From Hyphomicrobiales bacterium (GTDB lineage Bacteria; Pseudomonadota; Alphaproteobacteria; Rhizobiales; Ancalomicrobiaceae): 64,000 nucleotides of DNA. The stretch lies in NCBI GenBank assembly GCA_021286855.1, contig JAJTBO010000005.1, forward strand, positions 62,001-126,000, read 5' to 3'. A model generated the notes under the pieces. It worked only from the letters and a program-made list of their open reading frames with translations. It was not told where the DNA came from and ran no database searches. The position numbers were made by a program, and so were the translations under genes. Each line of letters opens with the position of its first letter. The first letter of the stretch is position 1. Below, piece by piece: positions 16,354-24,577 of this stretch.

Positions 16354-18090
16354 TCAGCCTTCGCGGCGACGCTCGCGCTTCTTGCCCGGCCCCTTCGGAC
16401 CATTGCCGTCCGAGCCGCGATCGAAACGGCGCGGTTTGCCGGCCGGACGCCCCTCGCGCGGCGGACGGCCGCGACGATCGTCGCGCTCGCCCCGCGCCGG
16501 CTCCGGCTCCCCATCGAGCGGCGCGAAGCGGATCTTCTCGTCGTCCGGCCGCCGGGCCTTGGCCCAGAACCGCGCCGCGGCTCCTTCGGCGACCTCGAAC
16601 CGCGTCTCCTCGTCGAAGATCCGGATCGAACCGACATCGCCGCGCTCGATGCCGCCGCGCCGACACAGCATCGGCAAGAGCCACTTCGGATCGGCGTTCT
16701 GCCGCCGACCGACGTCGCAGCGGAACCACACGCCCATCGGCCCGGTCCCCGGACCGGAGCGCGGCGCGCGCCGCCCCTCGCCCGGATCGACCACCTCTTC
16801 CGCCGCCGGCCGACGCATCCGCCACAGCCGCGCCAGCGCCCCCGCGATCGCCTCCGGCCCCTGCCGCTCGAGCAGCAGCCGCGCCAGCTCCACCTCTTCC
16901 TCGCCCGGCGCTTCCGAGAACATCGGATCGGCCAGGAACCGCTCGCGATCGAGATCGCGGATCGCCTCGGCGCTCGGCGGTCCCGCCCACTCCGGCCGGA
17001 TCCCGGCTTCGGCGAGCAATCGCTCCGCCTTGCGCCGCCGGCTCGCCGGCACCAGGAGACAGGAGACGCCCTTGCGCCCGGCCCGGCCGGTGCGGCCGGA
17101 GCGATGCTGGAACACTTCGCGGTCGTGCGGCAGCTCGGCGTGAACGACCAGATCGAGATTGGGCAGATCGATGCCGCGCGCCGCCACGTCGGTCGCCACG
17201 CAGACCCGGGCGCGTCCGTCGCGCAACGCCTGCAGCGCCTGATTGCGCTCGTGCTGGCCGAGTTCGCCCGAAAGCGCAACCGCCTCGAAGCCGCGTTCGG
17301 TCAACGTCGCCTGGATGTGGCGCACCGCCTCGCGGGTGTTGGCGAAGACGATCGCCGCCGGCGCTTCGTGATAGCGCAGCAGATTGACCACCGCCGCTTC
17401 GACTTCCTTCGGCTCGACGCGGATGGCGCGATGTTCGATGTCGGCGTGGCCGCGCTCGGCCCCGGCGACCGCGATCCTGAGCGCGTCGCGCTGGTAGCGC
17501 GTGGCGAGCTGGACGATCGGCTTCGGCAGAGTCGCCGAAAAGAGCAGCGTCGTGCGCGTGTCCGGCGTCTCGTCGAGAATGAACTCGAGATCCTCGCGGA
17601 AGCCCATGTCGAGCATCTCGTCGGCCTCGTCGAGCACGACGGCCTCCAACTGCGACACGTCGAGCCCGCCGCGCTCGATGTGGTCCCGGAGACGGCCCGG
17701 CGTGCCGACGACGAGATGCGCGCCCTGCGACAATCGCCGCCGTTCGGCGCGCGGATCCATGCCGCCGACGCACGGGACGATCCGCGCCTCGGTCTCCTCG
17801 AACAGCCACGTCAGCTCGCGTTCGACCTGCAGCGCCAGTTCGCGCGTCGGCGCGATCACCAGCGCCCGCGGCGCGGCGGCCGGCGGGAAGATCTCCTCGT
17901 CGCCGAGCAGATTGGCCCCGAGCGTCAGGCCGTAGGCGACGGTCTTGCCCGACCCGGTCTGCGCCGAGACGATGAGGTCGCGACCGCGCGTCTCCGGCGC
18001 CAGCACGGCGGCCTGGACAGGCGTCGGTTCTTCATAGGCGCGACGCGCCAGCGCGCGGTCGAGCGCCGGGCTCGCGAGAGGAAAGGCCAA
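16354..18090 (-). CDS. DEAD-box RNA helicase with DbpA RNA-binding domain and basic tail
   Basis: 578 residues if the TTG at 18090 is used; it has GGAG seven bases upstream (18098-18101), and no in-frame ATG lies close to the domain. The helicase core shows AQTGSGKT (43-50), PTRELA, GTPGRL, DEADEM, SATL, ARGID and HRSGRTGRAG. A DbpA-type domain (GVWFRCDVGRRQNADPKWLL) follows, then an Arg/Gly/Lys-rich tail. Such enzymes remodel rRNA in large-subunit assembly. The next upstream in-frame start would need about 90 extra unfolded residues. Confidence 0.92.
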   Translation of the reverse strand: MAFPLASPALDRALARRAYEEPTPVQAAVLAPETRGRDLIVSAQTGSGKTVAYGLTLGANLLGDEEIFPPAAAPRALVIAPTRELALQVERELTWLFEETEARIVPCVGGMDPRAERRRLSQGAHLVVGTPGRLRDHIERGGLDVSQLEAVVLDEADEMLDMGFREDLEFILDETPDTRTTLLFSATLPKPIVQLATRYQRDALRIAVAGAERGHADIEHRAIRVEPKEVEAAVVNLLRYHEAPAAIVFANTREAVRHIQATLTERGFEAVALSGELGQHERNQALQALRDGRARVCVATDVAARGIDLPNLDLVVHAELPHDREVFQHRSGRTGRAGRKGVSCLLVPASRRRKAERLLAEAGIRPEWAGPPSAEAIRDLDRERFLADPMFSEAPGEEEVELARLLLERQGPEAIAGALARLWRMRRPAAEEVVDPGEGRRAPRSGPGTGPMGVWFRCDVGRRQNADPKWLLPMLCRRGGIERGDVGSIRIFDEETRFEVAEGAAARFWAKARRPDDEKIRFAPLDGEPEPARGERDDRRGRPPREGRPAGKPRRFDRGSDGNGPKGPGKKRERRREG

Positions 18091-18455
18091 GGGTGTGCTC
18101 CGATGGATCGAGCCGGACGCGGGTGGAGGCGTCCGTGGCTCATGCAGAGGGTGGCATACACGTTTTGCGGCCCGCGGTCGATGCCGCAATGCGGCGACGC
18201 GACGGCGACGCCGATCCGTCTCGGCCGCCACGATCGAGGGTCTACACCGGTCCGCCTCGGCTTCTCGAACGAAAAATCTGATCCGAACGAAATTTCTTCG
18301 ACGCCGAGCGAGGACGTTTCGATCTTCGGATCGATTTTTGACGACGAAAGCCGACGGAAGCGTCACAAACGACTTGAGATCGCCGTTCTCTCGAGCAGGA
18401 TGGCGATGGCGGAACGCTTCGACGTCGTCCGCGAATCTCGATGGGAAACACGAAC
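18091..18455. other. Divergent intergenic region between helicase and PPi-PFK genes
   Basis: About 365 bases without a gene. The frames crossing it are shadows. It includes a small UUCG hairpin with a T-tract at 18319-18339, listed separately. Confidence 0.6.
18319..18339 (+). terminator. Small UUCG-capped hairpin with T-tract upstream of PPi-PFK
   Basis: TCGATC-TTCG-GATCGA followed by TTTTT. The stem is only six pairs, but tetraloop and T-tract are canonical. It could end a short leader transcript about 117 bases before the PFK start. Confidence 0.4.
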
Positions 18456-19670
18456 ATGTCTCAGACCAAGGTCCTCGTCGCCCAGGGTGGCGGCCCCACC
18501 GCCGTCATCAACCAGTCCATTGTCGGGGCGGTGCTCGAGGCTCGCAAGTTCCGCAACGTCGAACTGGTCTACGGCGCGCACCACGGTGTCCGCGGCATCG
18601 TCGACGAGGAGTTCCTCGATCTGACCCAGGAGACCAGCCACAACCTCGAGATGGTCGGCCACACCCCCTCCTCCGGCCTCGGCTCGACCCGCGACAAGCC
18701 CGACCTGAAGTATTGCCAGGAGATCTTCAAGGTTCTGAAGGCGCACGGCATCGGCTATTTCTTCTACGTCGGCGGCAACGACTCTTCCGACACGGTGCGG
18801 ATCGTCTCGGAAGAGGCCCAGAAGGCGGGATACCCGCTACGCTCGATCCACATCCCCAAGACCATCGACAACGACCTGATGGTCAACGACCACACGCCCG
18901 GCTTCCCCTCAGCGGCGCGCTTCGTGGCGCAGGCCTTCATGGGCGCGAACCTCGACAACGCCGCCCTGCCCGGCGTCTACATCGCCGTGGTGATGGGCCG
19001 TCACGCCGGCTTCCTGACCGCGGCCTCGGCGCTCGGCAAGAAGTTCCCCGACGACGGCCCGCATCTGATCTATCTGCCGGAGCGCCCCTTCCACCGCGAT
19101 CGCTTCCTCGCCGACGTCAAGGCGACCTATGAGAAATACGGCCGCTGCGTCGTCGCCGTCTCCGAGGGCATCCACGACGAGACCGGCCAGCCGATCATCA
19201 CCAAGCTGATGAGCGAGGTCGAACACGACGCCCACGGCAACGTCCAGCTCTCCGGCACCGGCGCGCTCGCCGATCGGCTCTGCGATCTGGTCAAGAAGGA
19301 GCTGAAGATCTCCCGCGTCCGCGGCGACACCTTCGGCTATCTGCAGCGCTCCTTCATCGGCTGCGTCTCCGACGTCGACGCCCGCGAGGCCCGCGAGGTC
19401 GGTGAAAAGGCGGTGCAATACGCCATGTGGGGCGACCGCGACGGCTCGGTGACGATCCACCGCACCGGTTTCTACTCGGTCGACTACCAGCTCTCGCCGC
19501 TCGACGCGGTCGCCGGCAAGACCAAGCACATGCCGGACGAGTTCATCGCGCCGTCCGGCAACGACGTCACCGACGCCTTCCGCCTCTATCTGCGTCCCCT
19601 GCTCGGCTCCGGCATGCCGGACGCCTATCGGCTGCGCCTCAACCGCGTGCCGAAGATCTTGAACCCCTGA
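18456..19670 (+). CDS. PPi-dependent 6-phosphofructokinase
   Basis: 404 residues from the ATG at 18456 (an in-frame ATG five codons earlier is possible). The N-terminus MSQTKVLVAQGGGPTAVINQS is the phosphoryl-donor region. GGNDSSDT at 106 has Asp in the position that blocks ATP, and PKTIDND at 134-140 carries the Lys typical of pyrophosphate users instead of PGTIDND. The enzyme interconverts fructose-6-phosphate and fructose-1,6-bisphosphate reversibly. Donor choice is from motif knowledge only. Confidence 0.92.
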   Translation: MSQTKVLVAQGGGPTAVINQSIVGAVLEARKFRNVELVYGAHHGVRGIVDEEFLDLTQETSHNLEMVGHTPSSGLGSTRDKPDLKYCQEIFKVLKAHGIGYFFYVGGNDSSDTVRIVSEEAQKAGYPLRSIHIPKTIDNDLMVNDHTPGFPSAARFVAQAFMGANLDNAALPGVYIAVVMGRHAGFLTAASALGKKFPDDGPHLIYLPERPFHRDRFLADVKATYEKYGRCVVAVSEGIHDETGQPIITKLMSEVEHDAHGNVQLSGTGALADRLCDLVKKELKISRVRGDTFGYLQRSFIGCVSDVDAREAREVGEKAVQYAMWGDRDGSVTIHRTGFYSVDYQLSPLDAVAGKTKHMPDEFIAPSGNDVTDAFRLYLRPLLGSGMPDAYRLRLNRVPKILNP

Positions 19671-19688
19671 GAGGGCCGCCGAACGAGC

Positions 19689-19726
19689 GCAGAGGGCCGG
19701 CGGAGCATGCTCCGCCGGCCCTCTGC
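19689..19726. terminator. 38-base perfect palindrome between convergent genes
   Basis: Two 19-base arms meet with no spacer at 19707/19708, GC-rich throughout (centre GGAGCATGCTCC). It lies between the 3' ends of PPi-PFK and rhodanese genes, so a bidirectional terminator is likely, though no T-tract follows. Confidence 0.75.
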
Positions 19727-19748
19727 GTCTCGAATGATCTCGCCCGCC

Positions 19749-20132
19749 TCAGCGGCCGGTGACGATCGGTTCGCCCCGGCCGGTCCATTCGATCATGCTG
19801 CCGGCGTAGTCGACGATGTCGGTGCGCCCCACTTTCGCCGCCGCCGCCTGGGCGATGCCGGCGCGATGACCGGATCGGCACATCACCACCACCGTCTTGT
19901 CGGCCGGCTTCGGCAGCGTCGCCGGATCGAACCGCGACAGCGGCATGTTGACCGCGCCCGGCACATGGCCGGCGACGAACTCGTCCGGCTCGCGCACGTC
20001 GACCAGCACGATCTGGCCGTTCTTCAGGCCGGCCTTGACCGCGTCGAGCCCGATCACGCCTTCCGCCGCCGCCGGCAGCGAGGTGACGGCGAGAGCGACG
20101 GCCGCCGCCGCGAAAGTGAGACGAAGACGCAT
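19749..20132 (-). CDS. Periplasmic rhodanese-like domain protein
   Basis: 127 residues. A signal peptide ends at LPAAAEG, followed by one rhodanese domain: VLVDVREPDEFVAGHVPGAVNMPLSRF and the active-site loop CRSGHRAG with Cys near residue 85. It may handle sulfane sulfur in the periplasm. It stands alone, convergent with PPi-PFK. Confidence 0.9.
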   Translation of the reverse strand: MRLRLTFAAAAVALAVTSLPAAAEGVIGLDAVKAGLKNGQIVLVDVREPDEFVAGHVPGAVNMPLSRFDPATLPKPADKTVVVMCRSGHRAGIAQAAAAKVGRTDIVDYAGSMIEWTGRGEPIVTGR

Positions 20133-20249
20133 CGATCCTTCTCCGTTGCGTGGTGCGACGCGGAACCGCGTCGTTTCGGCTCGTCCCTATATCAGTTTCC
20201 TCTGATGCGTGCGCCGCATCGCCTGCGTCATCACGTCCTGTTGAATTGT

Positions 20250-20290
20250 GCAGTGCAGCATTGACATTGCACTGCAAAAAGATATGTATG
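20250..20290 (+). promoter_or_regulatory. Strong sigma-70-type promoter embedded in a perfect operator palindrome
   Basis: TGCAGTGCA (20250-20258) and TGCACTGCA (20269-20277) form a perfect nine-base inverted repeat with a ten-base spacer. A consensus TTGACA (-35) at 20262-20267 lies inside the spacer, and TATGTA follows after 16 bases. A protein bound here would block RNA polymerase. The next plausible start in this direction is at 20419. Confidence 0.7.
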
Positions 20291-20418
20291 GTCGCAAGAG
20301 GTCTGCGAGCGAGCCGACGCCGCCGAGCGACCCGACCTTACCGAACGGATGGCGTATCGACACCGTCCACGCGAACGCGTGACGGTGGCTCGAGGCCCGA
20401 CGGCCATCGGAGGAAGAC

Positions 20419-20613
20419 ATGATCGGACCCGCCGACATCGAGGCCTGGACCGAAGACGCCAAAGCGAGCGAGACGACGGCCGAACGGGAGACCGCGGCGC
20501 GATCGACGACCCGCCCAACGCAGTTTTCCCTGGTCGCGCCGATGGCCGCCTCTCTGTCGCTGCCTTGGCGGCTGGCGCTCGAACGTCGTTTGGCGCGCCG
20601 TCGATCCGGCTGA
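20419..20613 (+). CDS. Small hypothetical protein
   Basis: 64 residues beginning MIGPADIEAWTEDAKASE, with no family I recognise. Support is a near-perfect ribosome site (GGAGGAAGAC directly before ATG) and the strong promoter/operator at 20250. The C-terminal third is arginine-rich (LALERRLARRRSG). The 130-base leader is long. It could be a remnant of a longer gene, because the residues after about 20 have little sequence character. Confidence 0.45.
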   Translation: MIGPADIEAWTEDAKASETTAERETAARSTTRPTQFSLVAPMAASLSLPWRLALERRLARRRSG

Positions 20614-20780
20614 GGCGGTTCGCGGCCGAGGCGCGACCGCGCGATTTTCCACCATTCCGCACGAGACGCTCGGAACGGGTCGGGAGCGGTTGCTCGTGGC
20701 CCGCCGATCGGCTAAGAGAGGCGCGTTCCGGACCGTGAGCCCCGGAATCGCCACGAGGCTCGACCTCTGGCGTCTGGCCT
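20614..20780. other. Spacer before tRNA-Arg
   Basis: No gene, repeat or hairpin was identified. It presumably contains the tRNA promoter. Confidence 0.5.
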
Positions 20781-20857
20781 GCACCCGTAGCTCAGCTGGA
20801 TAGAGTGTTGCCCTCCGAAGGCAAAGGTCACAGGTTCGAATCCTGTCGGGTGCGCCA
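20781..20857 (+). tRNA. tRNA-Arg (anticodon CCG)
   Basis: Acceptor stem GCACCCG/CGGGTGC, D-arm AGCTCAGCTGGATAGAG, anticodon stem TTGCC/GGCAA with loop CTCCGAA (anticodon CCG), T-loop TTCGAAT and encoded CCA. No integrase or duplicated tRNA end is visible nearby. Confidence 0.97.
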
Positions 20858-21012
20858 ATCTCTCGTAATTTTCCCAAAGCGAGATCTTGACGGCTTTGCC
20901 GAGATGCCAGAGGCGAGCCCGGCCGTCGTCCTGCTCCGCGGCCCGACGCCGGCCCCCTGAAATCGAACGGGTTCGAGGCGGGCACCGTCTGCAATCAAGA
21001 AGAAGCCCCTCG

Positions 21013-21034
21013 CTGCCGGCTGCTCGGCCGGCAG
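21013..21034. repeat. Stem-loop downstream of the ABC receptor gene
   Basis: CTGCCGGC-TGCTCG-GCCGGCAG, an eight-base-pair stem in the 245-base gap after tRNA-Arg. This gap has no gene. Confidence 0.5.
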
Positions 21035-21051
21035 GATTCCCGTCGAACGAA

Positions 21052-21080
21052 CGGCCCCGGAGGAGGATCCCCCGGGGCCG
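21052..21080 (-). terminator. Probable terminator of the ABC receptor gene
   Basis: CGGCCCCGG and CCGGGGCCG pair with an 11-base loop, 23 bases past the stop of the receptor gene. No T-tract follows. Confidence 0.5.
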
Positions 21081-21102
21081 CGCGATCATGCCGACGGTTC
21101 GA

Positions 21103-21927
21103 TCAGCCGCCGAAGCCGAAGCCCTTGGGCATGTCGTCGAGCTGGATGCCGAAGGCGCCGAGGCTGTTGACGATCCAGGTCTGATTGTTGCCGATGCGGC
21201 GGTTGTAGTCGGCCCAGGCCGAGACGAAGGACTTGAAGGCCTCGTCCGCGCCCTGGTTCATCGCCACCACCGACGGGGTCGACAGAACCGGCGTCGGCAC
21301 CTTGACCGTGCCGAGCGTCCCGACCTTCTTGGTCATGACGAGGCCGTTCAGCATGGTGTTGACGAGACCGTCCGCCTTGCCGCCGACCACCGCGACGATC
21401 GCCTCGTCACGCGTCTTGAAGCGCAGGATGTTGGCCTTGGGCAGGTACTGCTGGGTGATCAGATCCTGCGACGAGCCGAGATCGACCGCGAAGGTGTATT
21501 TCGGATCGTTGAGCTGCGCCCAGCTCAGCCCCTCGATCTCCTTCTTCGGCGAGACGATGACGAAGGAGTTGAAATAGGTCGCGCTGGAGAAGGACACCGA
21601 CAGGGCGCGAACCGGCGTCGCGGTGATGCCGAAGGCCATGTCGACCTTGCCGCTCTGCACGTCGAGGATCGAGTTGGCCCAGGAGCTCTCCACCACCTCC
21701 AGCTTGACGCCGAGGGTCTTGGCGACGTCGCGCGCCATCTCGATGGCGAAGCCGCGCCATTCGCCGGTGCGCGGATCCTTGTTGAAATAGGGATCCTCGT
21801 TGAGGATGCCGGGAATCTTCAGGACGCCACGCGCCCGGATGTCGTCGATCGTGCCGGCCTGCGCGGCGACGCCCCCGAGAGAAACGACGACGGCGAGTGC
21901 TCCGAGGATCTGCTTCCACCAACGCAT
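21103..21927 (-). CDS. Amino-acid ABC transporter substrate-binding protein
   Basis: 274 residues. Signal peptide [24 protein letters not shown], then a family-3 solute-binding domain: [41 protein letters not shown] and [21 protein letters not shown]. The binding proteins of this class take polar amino acids. Its permease and ATPase are probably those at 29159 and 29837, across the catabolic operon. A TTCTTGTA motif lies in its upstream region, shared with the other promoters of the locus. Confidence 0.92.
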   Translation of the reverse strand: MRWWKQILGALAVVVSLGGVAAQAGTIDDIRARGVLKIPGILNEDPYFNKDPRTGEWRGFAIEMARDVAKTLGVKLEVVESSWANSILDVQSGKVDMAFGITATPVRALSVSFSSATYFNSFVIVSPKKEIEGLSWAQLNDPKYTFAVDLGSSQDLITQQYLPKANILRFKTRDEAIVAVVGGKADGLVNTMLNGLVMTKKVGTLGTVKVPTPVLSTPSVVAMNQGADEAFKSFVSAWADYNRRIGNNQTWIVNSLGAFGIQLDDMPKGFGFGG

Positions 21928-22039
21928 GTCCTGCTCCCCCTGCCTGTTCGGCCTGTCGTCGATGAGACGACCCGAGAAGAAAGTGTCGAGTGGGGGCGCG
22001 CCCGGAACAATGCTAGAAAGCCGGCTTCGCCTATGGCGT

Positions 22040-22055
22040 TTCTTGTAGGATCGAC
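22040..22055. promoter_or_regulatory. Recurrent motif TTCTTGTAGGATCGAC, copy 1
   Basis: Lies in the 137-base gap between the LysR gene and the receptor gene it precedes. Related copies occur at 23073-23085 and, inverted, at 29011-29030. Position fits an operator for the LysR protein encoded next door. Confidence 0.5.
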
Positions 22056-22064
22056 CGGACGACC

Positions 22065-22991
22065 TCAAGGCTCGGAGGGAGACGGATCGGCCGCGTCGAC
22101 GTCGAGGACGGTCCCGATCAACCGTCGCCGACAGATCTCGGCGAGATCCCGAACATAGGGATTGTTCTTCAGATATCCGGCGCAACCGAAATAGACGCGG
22201 ATGCCGGTGAGATTGTCGAGACGGACGCTGGCGATGGTCTCGTCCTCCGCCGAGACGCACCAACTGGGGATGATGGCGAAGCCGAGCCCCTCCTCGACGC
22301 AGCGCTTGATGTTGGAGGATCCCGACGCCGAAATCGAGGCGGCGACCGGCGCTCCGTCGCGAGCCAGAAAGTTCATGGCGTGGTTGCGCAGCGTCTGGCC
22401 CGGCTCGAAGGTGACGAGCGGCCGGCCGAGCGCCCAGCGCGGCACGTCGTCCGGCGCCGGCGACGCCCCCCAGGCGCGCGGGTGGACGAGGCTCAGCCGA
22501 TAGGCCCCGAGCAACTGCTGCGGCATCACCGGATCGCCGAAATACCGTTCCGACAGGCAGACGTCGAGGCTGCCCGAGGCGACCAGTTCGGCGAGCACCG
22601 TGTCGCGTTCGAACACCGACAGCTCGAGATCGGGGTGGCGTTCGCGGAATTCGGCCAGGATGCCGGGGAACAGGAAGTAGAAGATCGCCTGCGGCATGCC
22701 GATCCTGAGCGTCGAACGCTGCGTCTCGAGCAGCAGCGACAGGCGCTCCAACATCACCTCGAGCTCCGGATCGAGCAGTCGATAGAGGGCGCGGCCACGC
22801 GGCGTCAACGTCACCTGTTTCGCGCCCTGTTCGGAATCGATCAGGCGATCCTTGAGGATCTGCTCCAGTCGGCGCACGTGGTTGGCGGCCGACTGATAGG
22901 ACAGGTTGAGCTCGCGCGCCGCCGCCGAGAAGGAGCCACGTTTGGCCACCTGATAGAAGGTCTGGATCAGGGTCAGATTGAGTTTCGCCAT
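22065..22991 (-). CDS. LysR-family regulator of the amino-acid locus
   Basis: 308 residues from ATG 22991. The N-terminal helix-turn-helix reads FYQVAKRGSFSAAARELNLSYQSAANHVRRLEQ, followed by an effector-binding domain. It is encoded between the receptor gene (same strand) and the divergent dehydrogenase operon, a classic position for a local activator. The repeated TTCTTGTA element at three promoters of the locus is its likely target. The effector is presumably the substrate or an early intermediate. Confidence 0.93.
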   Translation of the reverse strand: MAKLNLTLIQTFYQVAKRGSFSAAARELNLSYQSAANHVRRLEQILKDRLIDSEQGAKQVTLTPRGRALYRLLDPELEVMLERLSLLLETQRSTLRIGMPQAIFYFLFPGILAEFRERHPDLELSVFERDTVLAELVASGSLDVCLSERYFGDPVMPQQLLGAYRLSLVHPRAWGASPAPDDVPRWALGRPLVTFEPGQTLRNHAMNFLARDGAPVAASISASGSSNIKRCVEEGLGFAIIPSWCVSAEDETIASVRLDNLTGIRVYFGCAGYLKNNPYVRDLAEICRRRLIGTVLDVDAADPSPSEP

Positions 22992-23040
22992 GGCCCTCTC
23001 GCCCGTGCGCTCGTCCCGTAGTGCGACGGTGCGAGGACGA

Positions 23041-23085
23041 CGATACAAAAAATCCGAGGGGCGAGCCCGTCGTTCTTGTATCGAC
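23041..23085. promoter_or_regulatory. Inverted repeat CGATACAA...TTGTATCG with motif copy 2
   Basis: Perfect eight-base arms at 23041-23048 and 23076-23083 with a 27-base spacer, in the divergent region between LysR and the FAD dehydrogenase gene. The right arm is part of GTTCTTGTATCGAC, like the copies at 22040 and 29030. Confidence 0.6.
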
Positions 23086-23147
23086 AGCGCCGCCGAGCCG
23101 AAACGAGACTGACCGCGAATGGTTCTCCAGAGCGGACGGCGTCTCAC

Positions 23148-24317
23148 GTGGCCAGCCCTTCGAAACTTCGTATCGCGATCGTCGGCGCCGGCATCGTCGG
23201 CGTCTCGACCGCCTTCTTCCTGGCCCGGGCCGGGGTCGGCGTGCGCCTCCTCGAGGCCCACGCGCCGGCCGCCGCCGCCACCGGCGCGGCCGACGGAGCC
23301 GTGTCGGTCGCCTCCAAACGCCCCGGCGCGATGATGAACGCCGCGCTCGCTGGCATCGCGCTCTATCGCGAGCTCGCGGCGCAAGGCGTGCTCGACGGCG
23401 GCTTCGTGTCACGATCGACCTTCCTCGTCGCCGTCGGCGCGGCGGAGGCCGCCGTGCTCGACGGTCACGCCGAGGCGCTCGCCTCGGCCGGCGTCGAAGT
23501 CGTCCGCCATCCGACGAGCGCCCTCGCCCGCCTCGCCCCGGCCTTGTCGCCGGAGGCCGAGGGCGCGATCGAGGTGCGCGGCGAGGGGCACGCGATCGGC
23601 TACGACGTGGTCCGCCGGTTGATCCGGGCGGCCGAGTTGACGGTCGAGCGCGGCGTCACGGTGCGCAACCTCGTCCAGTCCTCCGACGGCGGCCTCGTCG
23701 GCCTCGACACCGATCGCGGCCGGATCGAGGCCGACGCCGTGGTGATCGCCGCCGGCGGCGGATCGGCGGAGCTGCTCGGTCTCGACGGCGTGCTCCGTCC
23801 CCGGCGCGGCCAACTCCTCGTCACCGAACGAGCGCCGGCGCTCAATGCGGCTCTGCCGGGGGCGATCATGTCGGCCCGTTATCTCCTCTCCAAGGCGAGC
23901 GCCAAGGGCGCGCCGGTCTCGCCGCGCGGTTACGGCCTGGTGATCGATCCGCTGCGCACCGGCCAGTTCCTGGTCGGCGGCACCCGCGAGAACGACGCGA
24001 CCCGGCCGATCGCCGACGTCGAGGCGATCGGCCATGTCCTCGCCGACGCCGTGGCGATGGTGCCGGGCCTCGCGAAGCTGCGGCTGCTGCGCGCCTTCGC
24101 CGGTCTGCGCACCGCGGTCGTCGACGGGCTGCCGCTGATCGGCCGCGCGCCGGGTGGCGACGGCGTCTTCGTCGCGACCGGCTTCGAGGGCGACGGCATC
24201 TGCCTCGGGCCGGTGATGGGCCGGACGATCGCCGACGCGCTGCTCGGCCGGCCGGCGACGCTCGATCTCTCGCCCTTCGATCCGGGGCGCTTCCTCGCCG
24301 GGAGGGTCGCGGCATGA
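23148..24317 (+). CDS. FAD-dependent amino-acid dehydrogenase subunit (DAO fold; HcnC/D-hydroxyproline dehydrogenase beta-like)
   Basis: 389 residues from a GTG at 23148, chosen because the FAD dinucleotide fold KLRIAIVGAGIVGVSTAFFLARAG begins at once; an earlier ATG at 23076 adds uncharacteristic residues. The C-terminal FAD-contact region PLIGRAPGGDGVFVATGFEGDGICLGPVMG is typical of DadA/GlyOx-type enzymes. Its stop overlaps the start of the 2Fe-2S gene (ATGA). With the next two genes it matches the three-part layout of hydrogen cyanide synthase and D-hydroxyproline dehydrogenase. I expect oxidation of a D- or cyclic amino acid with electrons passed to the membrane. Confidence 0.88.
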   Translation: MASPSKLRIAIVGAGIVGVSTAFFLARAGVGVRLLEAHAPAAAATGAADGAVSVASKRPGAMMNAALAGIALYRELAAQGVLDGGFVSRSTFLVAVGAAEAAVLDGHAEALASAGVEVVRHPTSALARLAPALSPEAEGAIEVRGEGHAIGYDVVRRLIRAAELTVERGVTVRNLVQSSDGGLVGLDTDRGRIEADAVVIAAGGGSAELLGLDGVLRPRRGQLLVTERAPALNAALPGAIMSARYLLSKASAKGAPVSPRGYGLVIDPLRTGQFLVGGTRENDATRPIADVEAIGHVLADAVAMVPGLAKLRLLRAFAGLRTAVVDGLPLIGRAPGGDGVFVATGFEGDGICLGPVMGRTIADALLGRPATLDLSPFDPGRFLAGRVAA

Positions 24318-24577
24318 CGGGCGGAACCTTCTCCTGGAACGGGCGCGACGTCGCCTTTCGCGCGGGCGAGAGCATCGGCGCGGCGCTGGCCGGGGCCGGC
24401 GTCGACGCCCTCGGCCATGATCCGGCCGGACGGGCGACGCGCTGGTTCTGCGGCATCGGAGCCTGCCAGAACTGTCTGGTGCGGGTCGGCGGCCGGTTGG
24501 TCGAGGCCTGTCTGACCCCCGCCGAAGACGGCCTCGTCGTCGTCTCCGCCGACGTCGCAGAGGAGATCGACCGATGA
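24314..24577 (+). CDS. [2Fe-2S] subunit of the dehydrogenase (HcnA-like)
   Basis: 87 residues, one plant-type ferredoxin domain with ligands in CGIGACQNC (Cys46, Cys51, Cys54) and Cys66. Its start overlaps the preceding stop and its stop overlaps the following start. This size and position match the gamma subunit of D-hydroxyproline dehydrogenases and HcnA. It carries electrons between the two flavin subunits. Confidence 0.92.
   Translation: MTGGTFSWNGRDVAFRAGESIGAALAGAGVDALGHDPAGRATRWFCGIGACQNCLVRVGGRLVEACLTPAEDGLVVVSADVAEEIDR

Noticed and set aside
20781-21102. tRNA-Arg as a genomic-island attachment site
   Set aside because: No integrase, no duplicated 3' tRNA end and no change of gene character next to it.
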